From contig JBLIOL010000359.1 in assembly GCA_047639615.1 (NCBI GenBank), forward strand, positions 1-5,296: DNA of 5,296 bases, written 5' to 3'. The first letter of the stretch is position 1. The number at the start of each line of letters is the position of its first letter. Below, piece after piece: positions 1 to 5,296 of the stretch. The notes beneath the pieces were generated by a model, which saw nothing but the letters and a program-made list of their open reading frames with translations, was not told the origin of the DNA and did not search any database. Source of the DNA: CAYWNK01 sp047639615 (lineage in GTDB: Bacteria; Planctomycetota; UBA1135; GCA-002686595). Made by a program: the position numbers and the translations under genes.

Positions 1-10
1 GCGCCCGCGC

Positions 11-1207
11 GTGGAGCGCCTCGGATCGGCCCTCGCGGACAACCTCACCCTGGTCCTCTCCCAATTGCCGCGGCGCCCTGTCGGGCCCCAAATCCTGGCG
101 AGCACCCTCAGCATCACCCTCGCCTCTGCCAGCCGCCTGCTCAAAGCCCTGGCCCAGACCGACCCGGTCGCCACGCTGCAGATCATCCCGGGTCCGAATC
201 CCCTGCGGGACATCCTCTCCTCGTCACTGGCCTGCGGTGCTGACCCCGATGCCGTCAAGCTCGCGGCCGCCACCGTGGATGAGTTCGATAGCCTGATCCG
301 CGATGAGGCCGGCGACCGTGGCTCCCTGAAGGCCATGCTCTCGGCCTGGCTCCCCGGGGAGCGCGGCGAGTTCGAAGCCCGCAAGCGACAGACCATCTTC
401 AAGGCCATGTGCGAACTGGATGGCGTCTCCAGTGAGTTGGAGCTGAGCAGCATGCTGCTGCACCCTGGATCCGACCCGGGCTTCATCGACATCGTCAACA
501 TCAAGTGCCTGCTCGGCATCGACCGCATGCGCCCCGACGCAGCGGTCACTCTGGGCACCGCGCGCCTTGTCACTAAATTGGACGGCGACACCAAGACCTC
601 AGAAACCCTCGAGCGCCCGCGCCTCCCCACTGCACTCGACGGCACACCGGCACTCGGAGGCCTCGATGCCGTGCGCCTCGACGAGTTCTGCGATGCGCCC
701 CCCGCTCCCCTCGAGGCAGTGCGCTTCGGCACGCACATCCAATACTCCCTCGGCCCCACCGGCTTTGGCCCGAGCTCCAAGGTCGACCTGGTCATCGTCG
801 AGGTCAACCTCAACGAGATCCCAGTTCGCGACGCCGACCCCAAGCACCCGCCCTATTTTTGCACCATCCCGGAGATGGCCACCAAGCGTCTGACCTTTGA
901 CCTGATCGTGCACAAGGACGTCTTCCCCGGTTCAGACCCCGTGCTCTACGCCTACGACACGGCAGCTCGCGGCCCGGCCCCCGCCTGCGATCCGAAACGC
1001 AACCTCGACCTGCGCCACGTCTCCGAGCAACTCGAACCCCTAGGCACGGGCATGACCCGCCTGCGCCTGATGGAGTTCCCCCGCTATCGCGCCCTGATCG
1101 AGCACGTCTACGATCGCCTGGGATGCGACGCCGGCGACTACCGCGCCTACCGCATCAACATCTCTCACCCGCTGACCGGCACCCAGATCACGCTGGCCTT
1201 CACCTAG
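11..1207 (+). CDS. Winged-helix (IclR/MarR-like) DNA-binding domain protein of uncharacterised family
   Basis: This gene encodes about 398 residues from a GTG at 11. The frame stays open to the window edge, so the true start may lie upstream. Residues about 12-50 form a helix-turn-helix region: a helix ending in LSQLPRRP, then VGPQILASTLSITLASASRLLKAL, which reads as a turn plus recognition helix of the IclR type. Residues 58-67 (IIPGPNPLRD) and about 80-185, which include RKRQTIFKAM at 124-133 and RMRPDAAVTLGT at 172-183, form a mostly helical middle domain. A charged, proline-containing linker (about 190-235) leads to a beta-rich C-terminal domain. That domain ends with YRALIEHVYDRLG (359-371), DYRAYRINISHP (376-387) and TQITLAF. 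There is no signal peptide or membrane segment, so the protein is probably cytoplasmic. I recall similar proteins in planctomycetes, annotated only as hypothetical. A transcription regulator is the natural inference, but no ligand or target is visible. It converges on the minus-strand genes and is not in their operon. Confidence 0.85.
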   Translation: MERLGSALADNLTLVLSQLPRRPVGPQILASTLSITLASASRLLKALAQTDPVATLQIIPGPNPLRDILSSSLACGADPDAVKLAAATVDEFDSLIRDEAGDRGSLKAMLSAWLPGERGEFEARKRQTIFKAMCELDGVSSELELSSMLLHPGSDPGFIDIVNIKCLLGIDRMRPDAAVTLGTARLVTKLDGDTKTSETLERPRLPTALDGTPALGGLDAVRLDEFCDAPPAPLEAVRFGTHIQYSLGPTGFGPSSKVDLVIVEVNLNEIPVRDADPKHPPYFCTIPEMATKRLTFDLIVHKDVFPGSDPVLYAYDTAARGPAPACDPKRNLDLRHVSEQLEPLGTGMTRLRLMEFPRYRALIEHVYDRLGCDAGDYRAYRINISHPLTGTQITLAFT

Positions 1208-1250
1208 CCGCGCTCGCTGTTCACTCTCAGCCGCGAAGTCGAGTGGCTAG
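1204..1250. terminator. Possible bidirectional stem-loop between converging genes
   Basis: CTAGCC at 1204-1209 pairs perfectly with GGCTAG at 1245-1250. After a small internal loop (GCG against T), CTCG at 1213-1216 pairs with CGAG at 1240-1243, leaving a loop of about 23 bases. The arms contain the stop codon of the plus-strand gene and the distal stop of the extended minus-strand frame. The position suits a shared terminator for converging genes. There is no T-run on either strand and the loop is long, so an intrinsic terminator is only weakly supported. Confidence 0.25.
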
Positions 1251-1342
1251 TCGTGACCGGAGAGGATCCCTGCGGCCAGCCCAAGCAGGGTAATGCCTGC
1301 GAAGATGAAGCCCCGCGGCCGCTCGAGATCCACCATTTGCTA
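1247..1342 (-). other. In-frame coding-like extension after the amber codon (fourth membrane helix)
   Basis: Directly after the TAG at 1340-1342 the same frame runs for 30 more codons to a second TAG at 1247-1249. It reads QMVDLERPRGFIFAG, then a hydrophobic stretch ITLLGLAAGIL, then SGHD. This looks like a basic/acidic loop followed by one more transmembrane helix, which is what the preceding three-helix protein would need to become a four-helix protein of 125 positions. Of the 30 codons, 23 end in G or C, as expected for coding sequence here. An ATG lies one codon after the stop (1334-1336) and could restart translation to give a 29-residue single-helix peptide. The segment could be a decayed gene end, a sequencing error, readthrough or a split gene. 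Confidence 0.65.
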
Positions 1343-1624
1343 GCCACGCATGCCGTAGGCCGGAAAGAGCAGATACAGGCCCCCCTTGAGCACCTGGGCC
1401 CAACCCAGCAAGGTCAGCACCAACCCGTGCCCGGTCCAGACATTGTGGAAGGCGGCGATGATCGAGCCAAAGCTGAGGCTCATGAAGCCCACCGCAAAGA
1501 CACCCGGATGGCCCTTCTCATGCAGCCCAACAAAGAACTCGGCCCATGCCTTGGGAACCAAGATGTGCGATAAGCCGATCACGACCAGATTGATCAAGGC
1601 GAAGACTTCGACGGCCGCTTTCAT
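1340..1624 (-). CDS. Small multi-pass membrane protein, cut short by an in-frame amber codon
   Basis: The product is 94 residues to the first stop and very hydrophobic. Three membrane helices are visible: about 5-23 (VEVFALINLVVIGLSHILV), 41-59 (GVFAVGFMSLSFGSIIAAF) and 67-87 (from GLVLTLLGWAQVLKGG to the FP). Polar pieces carry likely family signatures: PKAWAEFF (24-31), FHNVWTGH (59-66) and GWAQVLKG (74-81). The layout resembles small four-helix inner-membrane proteins, superficially DoxX-like, but I cannot name the family and assign no function. The frame resumes after the TAG with a fourth helix, so this version is probably a truncated or interrupted copy. The ATG at 1624 is chosen because it gives a typical short cytoplasmic N-terminus (MKAAVEV). 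No clear Shine-Dalgarno precedes it. It lies 53 bases after the stop of the second permease on the same strand, so it may be co-transcribed or carry its own promoter. Confidence 0.75.
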   Translation of the reverse strand: MKAAVEVFALINLVVIGLSHILVPKAWAEFFVGLHEKGHPGVFAVGFMSLSFGSIIAAFHNVWTGHGLVLTLLGWAQVLKGGLYLLFPAYGMRG

Positions 1625-1639
1625 GCCTGCAGCATGGCA

Positions 1640-1659
1640 CTCAGGTGAAAAGTACTGAG
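1640..1659. repeat. Short inverted repeat between the second permease and the small membrane protein gene
   Basis: CTCAG at 1640-1644 and CTGAG at 1655-1659 form a five-base inverted repeat with a ten-base spacer, in the 53-base gap upstream of the start at 1624. It could be a weak hairpin or a half-site pair for a regulator. At this length it may equally be chance. I see no convincing -35/-10 pair in the gap. Confidence 0.15.
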
Positions 1660-1677
1660 CCCGGACTCGACGCCTCC

Positions 1678-3171
1678 CTAAGGCGACTCGCCCGAGGGCC
1701 TCGGTTCATAGATCACACGCAGCTGCTTGCCGTCGGGATCGAGCAGCACAACCTGGTCATGCGCTATGTACGCCAGGGTCCCGTCGAGTAGAGGAACTGA
1801 AGAGCCCCAGCTAGGTAGCTGTACAAACCTGTGCTCTGTTCTCCCCACAAACGCGAGCTGGTAGGGCTTTGGATCGCTCCCACCCATGTTCCAGGACCAA
1901 GCGGTCGCAATCCAGTCACGCCGATTTCCCCATTGTCCGTGGCGCCAACCCTCCGGCAAACTCAGCACGACCTCACCGGTGTCGGCTTGTAGATAGACAC
2001 CGCGCCTCCCGCCGTTCAGCGTGTGAGCCCTAGCAAACAGGTATTCCCCTCGTGGATCAGGCGACACCCAGCGGAACTCAGCGCCATCCAACACCGGCAA
2101 GCGGCATAGTTCCGTCCTACCTCCGTCACCAAGCCAACGCGTAAGGACGCCTTCGGTGCTGACATGGTACCTGTACCGAGTGCCCGTGCGCTTCACTCCG
2201 TGCATCAGCTCCTCCTTGGCAGTGGCTCGAACCTCTCGCACTCCGTCCACTCGTTGCTTCCATGTCTGCGTATCAAGGACGAGTACTTCGATACCAGCTC
2301 GCCTCCCTCCGATGAGGGCCTCATAGCTCGAACCGCAGATCAGTGTGAGCATGCGCCCATCCGGAGTGAGCCCTAGAAGCGACGGCCGCCCCTCCCCAGG
2401 GTTTGGGATCATGGCGGCTTCATGCCCCTGCCAATGACCAAGAACAACACCGCCTGAGGCGCATCCGAACACACCCAGGAACAACGCCGTCTTGCGCAGG
2501 TTCTCCCCCGGCAAGGCGTATCCGGGTCGATAGGCCAACGCTCCAGCCAAGAGCAAGCTCAGGGGAATGGCAGTGAACACGACTTCACGCGGTAGGACCT
2601 CAGGCAAGGCCAGGATCAGCCCCTGGTTGGCTCTGATCAGTGCCACCGCCCCGCCAACGATCGCTAGGAATACCGCGCCGGTCACGAAGGTCCGACCAAT
2701 CCACAGACCTAGCGCTGCCATCAAGAGCAGGCTGAGGCCCATGCACAGATAGACGGGCATGTGCTCGGCCTTTGCCAAATGAAAGTCCACGGGTGCTGGC
2801 ATTCCGCCTCGGCCAAAGGCGCACAGTGCCTCGGCCAGGTAGGCACAAGCCAGGAGCATCACCGCAACAGCTCCTAGCCAGATGAATTTGGCAGCCAGGA
2901 GACTCCTCCGCGACACCGGCAACCGGCCCAAGCTCTCGCCCATATCCGACCCGGACTCGCGAGTGGTGGAGTCCATGACCAAAGCGAGGAGCATGGTCAG
3001 CACGACCCCTGGAATGATCCACAAACCCACCCACTCATGGCTGTAGGGAGAGTCACCTAAGAACTCCAGCTGCAGACCAATCACCAGCGCCGGCACAGCC
3101 AAGAAGGCCACCAACACCAAGTTCATTTGCTCCCGCGCCTCGCGCGTGAGCAGTGCATTGAGCGAGCTCAT
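1678..3171 (-). CDS. ABC-2-type transporter permease with C-terminal propeller-like domain (second paralogue)
   Basis: This 497-residue protein has two parts. Residues 1-250 are a membrane domain. A short cytoplasmic start (ALLTREAREQ, 6-15) is followed by hydrophobic segments near 17-36, 47-66, 95-117, 138-157, 161-179, 198-214 and 227-245. The loop after the second segment, SDMGESLGRLPVSRRSL (75-91) followed by AAKFIW (93-98), matches the E-x-G-[ST]-L-x-x-L-[PA]-V-[ST]-R pattern of ABC-2 permeases, the region that meets the ATPase. Residues about 255-497 are hydrophilic and rich in propeller-type strands: LGLTPDGRMLTLICG, IEVLVLDTQTW, WVSPDPRGEYLFA, GVYLQADTGEVVLSL and VVLLDPDGKQLRVIYEP. 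With seven helices and a cytoplasmic N-terminus, this tail would lie outside the membrane. The start overlaps the stop of the upstream paralogue (ATGA, 3168-3171), which implies translational coupling. It probably pairs with that paralogue to form the membrane part of one transporter. The substrate is unknown. Confidence 0.9.
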   Translation of the reverse strand: MSSLNALLTREAREQMNLVLVAFLAVPALVIGLQLEFLGDSPYSHEWVGLWIIPGVVLTMLLALVMDSTTRESGSDMGESLGRLPVSRRSLLAAKFIWLGAVAVMLLACAYLAEALCAFGRGGMPAPVDFHLAKAEHMPVYLCMGLSLLLMAALGLWIGRTFVTGAVFLAIVGGAVALIRANQGLILALPEVLPREVVFTAIPLSLLLAGALAYRPGYALPGENLRKTALFLGVFGCASGGVVLGHWQGHEAAMIPNPGEGRPSLLGLTPDGRMLTLICGSSYEALIGGRRAGIEVLVLDTQTWKQRVDGVREVRATAKEELMHGVKRTGTRYRYHVSTEGVLTRWLGDGGRTELCRLPVLDGAEFRWVSPDPRGEYLFARAHTLNGGRRGVYLQADTGEVVLSLPEGWRHGQWGNRRDWIATAWSWNMGGSDPKPYQLAFVGRTEHRFVQLPSWGSSVPLLDGTLAYIAHDQVVLLDPDGKQLRVIYEPRPSGESP

Positions 3172-4847
3172 TGCGCCACTGCCTGTGGCTCGTAGAGCGT
3201 GTGCAGGTAGCCGCCGTCGCAGTCGAGTACGTAGAGACTAGGCCCCCCCTCGAAGAGTAGTGACCCATCACCCAGAGAGAACAGCCACCCAGGGCCAGGC
3301 AGGGCAACGAGGCGTGACCCATCCGGGCCGAGCAGCATGCGCGAGGTCGGTCCATTCGAAAGGGGTCCTCGCTGCGTCGCCGTAGCCACGGGATCCGCAC
3401 AGCCAGTCCAGTTCTCAAACACCCATCCGTCGGGGACTTGCCCGACTAGCTGCCCAGTGGTCGCGTCGATGATGTCGCCTCTGGGAGCATCCTGATAGTT
3501 GAGCAGCAACCAGAGTCCGTCCGGGCTGATCTGCGGATAGCGAACAGGTACGCCCCGCTCCGTCACCATGCGATAGATCTCGGTCGTTGAGTTCTCTGGA
3601 TACTCATGCCGCAGGACACGCCCATCCTCTTGGAGGGAATAGGAACGGTCATCCTCCACCCCCACCTGGATTCGTTCCTTTCCAGGAGCACGAAGGCCGC
3701 TCCTCACGGGCCCACTGGATGCCGTACGGATGTACTGAGTTTGGTTGTGCAACCTCACACCTCCGTCTGAGAGGGCGAGGGAGTTCACGTTGGTTTCATC
3801 CCCCGTCCACGGATCCACGCTGTAGATGCTGCCCCCGTTGTGCGATCGCCACACAAGCAGATCACCGTCAGGAAGCCACGGCCGCTGCAGGGCCTCAGGT
3901 TGATTCCGCTCTATTTGAATTGTCCGAATCCGTTCGCCGGAACGACTGTCCAGAATCCAAAGCTCAAGGTGCCCGCCATTGAACCCAAAGGTGGTGGGGT
4001 ACGACATATGAGCGTGAGTGGAAATCAGGCGACCGTCGGGCGAGACGGCGGCATTGCCTAAGGAGGCGCTCTCTATCCTCGAGTGCCGCACCGCGTCCGC
4101 GCGTGCCCATTGGGCGCCGGCTACGGCACTGAAGCCGAGCGACCCAATGGCGATCAGGCGCACCGACCTGCCGAACCACTCCATGGGTAGGAGCGCGCCG
4201 GTCCTGAAAACGGCGGCGCCACCGGCCAGAAGGCCAAGCACCGGTACGGCCAGGGTCAATTCCATGGGCCAGACGAGCGGGAGCGAGAGGATCTCATGCC
4301 TGAAGTTCAACCGCAGGGCCGCCAGCACAGCGAGCGCGAGAGCAATGCCCCCGACGGCAACAAACGAACGCCTGAACCAACTGCCCATGACCACCACTAG
4401 GGCCGTGATGAGAAACGCTGTCCACGCAAGCTCGACTTGATCCTTCCCGAATTCGCCCAGCGCTACGCAAGCCGAGATACTGCCGCCCTTCAGGGCGAAG
4501 ATCGCTTCGGTCACGTAGCACCAACAGCCAAGCACGATGGTGACGCAGGTCATCCAAATGGCCTTGGCCGCGAAGACCTCGATCGGAGCTAGGGGCAGTC
4601 GTGCGAGAGACTCGCCCGTATCGCTGTGCGCGTCGCGGGTCAGGCTCTCCAAGAGCAGGGCCCAAAGCATCAGACACAGGAAGACAGGAATCACGAGCAG
4701 TGCGATGGTGCCGTAGTCCGGGCGACGATCACGCAGATAGGCCGCGCTGAGGATCTCCGTCCCGATGGGCAGGACCACCAGCGCAAGAATCAGCAAGCTG
4801 CGTTGTTCGCGCGCTTCTCGGGTTATGAGCACGCTCATGCGCGCCAT
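3168..4847 (-). CDS. ABC-2-type transporter permease with C-terminal propeller-like domain (first paralogue)
   Basis: From the ATG at 4847 the product is 559 residues. The frame is open further upstream to 5153, but that stretch lies inside the ATPase gene and reads as arginine/serine-rich nonsense. A start at 4847 makes the N-terminus (MARMSVLITREAREQ) equal in length to that of the downstream paralogue. Alternatives are ATG 4838 and GTG 4865, the latter overlapping the ATPase stop. Hydrophobic segments lie near 18-37, 46-67, 94-117, 138-156, 161-179, 196-214 and 228-246. The loop SDTGESLARLP (75-85) followed by AAKAIW (93-98) is the ABC-2 ATPase-contact region. The tail from about 255 has repeated propeller strands: AAVSPDGRLIS (266-276), LELWILDSRSGER (294-306), PWLPDGDLLVWRS (323-335), IYSVDPWTGDE (341-351), PQISPDGLWLLLN (438-450), LLGPDGSRLVALP and LYVLDCDGGYLHTLYEP. 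An external beta-propeller sensing or binding a ligand is inferred. No catalytic residues are recognisable. Confidence 0.9.
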   Translation of the reverse strand: MARMSVLITREAREQRSLLILALVVLPIGTEILSAAYLRDRRPDYGTIALLVIPVFLCLMLWALLLESLTRDAHSDTGESLARLPLAPIEVFAAKAIWMTCVTIVLGCWCYVTEAIFALKGGSISACVALGEFGKDQVELAWTAFLITALVVVMGSWFRRSFVAVGGIALALAVLAALRLNFRHEILSLPLVWPMELTLAVPVLGLLAGGAAVFRTGALLPMEWFGRSVRLIAIGSLGFSAVAGAQWARADAVRHSRIESASLGNAAVSPDGRLISTHAHMSYPTTFGFNGGHLELWILDSRSGERIRTIQIERNQPEALQRPWLPDGDLLVWRSHNGGSIYSVDPWTGDETNVNSLALSDGGVRLHNQTQYIRTASSGPVRSGLRAPGKERIQVGVEDDRSYSLQEDGRVLRHEYPENSTTEIYRMVTERGVPVRYPQISPDGLWLLLNYQDAPRGDIIDATTGQLVGQVPDGWVFENWTGCADPVATATQRGPLSNGPTSRMLLGPDGSRLVALPGPGWLFSLGDGSLLFEGGPSLYVLDCDGGYLHTLYEPQAVAQ

Positions 4848-4861
4848 CCAGGCGGGGCTGT

Positions 4862-5296
4862 TCACAGGCTGGACTCCGCAGCTAGCACGTCTTCGAGGGT
4901 GCGCGGCAAGGCTTCCACCGAGCGCACTTTGGGGTCGGCTTCGAGAGCGGCTTGGGCTTCGGTTCCTGACCAGGGGTAGAAGAGCACGTGCGCTTCGCCG
5001 GTGGCTTCCACTTGGGGTGTGCCGGGCGGGGTCCAGTCGATGGTATCGGGATCGAGTTGCACGCGCAGGCGGCGGGCATCGTCGAGGACGGACTCCAAGT
5101 CGCCTTGCATCACCGTGCGACCGCTGCTGAGGCGCACGACGCGATCGGCGCAACGCTCCACGTCGGCCAAGCTGTGACTGATGACCAGGGCGCAGGCTTC
5201 TTCTTGGGCGAGATGCTCGAGGAGCGCGTCGAAGACCTTGCGGCGCGTGCCTACGTCGAGGCCGGAGAAGGGCTCGTCGAGGACCAGAGCTCTAGG
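4862..5296 (-). CDS. ABC transporter ATP-binding protein, C-terminal part (5' end outside window)
   Basis: The frame enters at the right edge and runs 144 codons to a TGA at 4862-4864. It opens with the Walker B motif and D-loop, ALVLDEPFSGLD (fragment residues 3-14, Asp7 and the catalytic Glu8), and has the switch histidine in ALVISHSLADVERCADRV (His41). RVVRLSSGRTVMQGD is the usual strand after the switch. The Walker A, Q-loop and signature motif must lie upstream of the window. After the ATPase core, about 75 residues form a C-terminal extension (DARRLRVQLDPDTIDW, then AHVLFYPWSG) ending in VEALPRTLEDVLAAESSL. This is the TLEDVF-like ending common in ATPases of drug- and lipid-type ABC-2 exporters. 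The permease gene begins 14 bases after the stop, so this is the energising subunit of the same transporter. It is cytoplasmic and bound to the membrane subunits. A start at TTG 5170 would lose the Walker B motif and is rejected. Confidence 0.95.
   Translation of the reverse strand, partial: PRALVLDEPFSGLDVGTRRKVFDALLEHLAQEEACALVISHSLADVERCADRVVRLSSGRTVMQGDLESVLDDARRLRVQLDPDTIDWTPPGTPQVEATGEAHVLFYPWSGTEAQAALEADPKVRSVEALPRTLEDVLAAESSL

Noticed and set aside
224..463. Minus-strand frame within the winged-helix gene; likewise 599-913 minus and 567-893 plus
   Set aside because: These are shadows of a long GC-rich gene with convincing domain structure, and show no recognisable protein features of their own.
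1253..1573. Plus-strand open frame of 106 codons antisense to the small membrane protein
   Set aside because: Its composition (many Q, H, E, G and P) is typical of the antisense of hydrophobic codons, and the opposite strand encodes clear membrane helices.
2600..3034. Minus-strand frame of 144 codons overlapping the second permease; likewise 3053-3418 and 4294-4677 minus
   Set aside because: They are out of frame with the permeases and rich in R, S, G and H. The overlapped frames have coherent helices and propeller motifs.
4626..5130. Plus-strand frames antisense to the ATPase and the first permease start
   Set aside because: The minus strand here encodes the ATPase C-terminus with Walker B and switch motifs just upstream. 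The plus frames are arginine/alanine-rich and resemble no family.
4848..5153. Upstream extension of the first permease frame to 5153
   Set aside because: It lies wholly within the ATPase gene in another frame, its translation is arginine/serine/proline-rich and low in hydrophobic content, and the paralogue starts at the position equivalent to 4847.
1..5296. CRISPR array, tRNA/rRNA gene, insertion sequence or attachment site
   Set aside because: I saw no regularly spaced direct repeats, no tRNA-like cloverleaf sequence, no transposase frame and no terminal inverted repeats. Nearly all the window is accounted for by five genes.

Overview
The window is GC-rich and densely coded, and looks like chromosomal DNA of an environmental bacterium. 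No taxonomic marker is present. The first gene resembles a helix-turn-helix protein family that I recall mainly from planctomycetes and similar large-genome environmental bacteria. None of the three visible minus-strand starts has an obvious Shine-Dalgarno sequence. A planctomycete-like source is therefore a weak guess and not a conclusion.

Layout. One gene lies on the plus strand (about 11-1207): a protein of about 400 residues with an N-terminal winged-helix DNA-binding domain and an uncharacterised remainder. Everything else is on the minus strand. Read in the direction of transcription, from right to left, it contains: the C-terminal 144 codons of an ABC transporter ATPase (4862-5296, running off the window); a 559-residue ABC-2-type permease with a large C-terminal WD40/propeller-like domain (3168-4847); a 497-residue paralogue of that permease (1678-3171); and a small hydrophobic membrane protein (from 1624) whose frame is cut by an amber codon at 1340-1342 but continues, as plausible protein, to 1247. 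The plus gene and the minus cluster converge around 1204-1250.

How the genes work together. The first three minus-strand genes are tightly packed. The first permease probably starts 14 bases after the ATPase stop, or at a GTG overlapping it, and the two permease genes overlap by four bases (ATGA). Together they look like one transporter: an ATPase with two non-identical membrane subunits, each probably displaying a beta-propeller on the outer face of the membrane. The substrate cannot be read from the sequence. The small membrane protein follows after 53 bases and may be independent.

Most notable points: the paired permease-propeller fusions, with gap-free conservation of a cytoplasmic loop but divergent propellers, and the amber-interrupted four-helix membrane protein, in which an ATG lies one codon after the stop.
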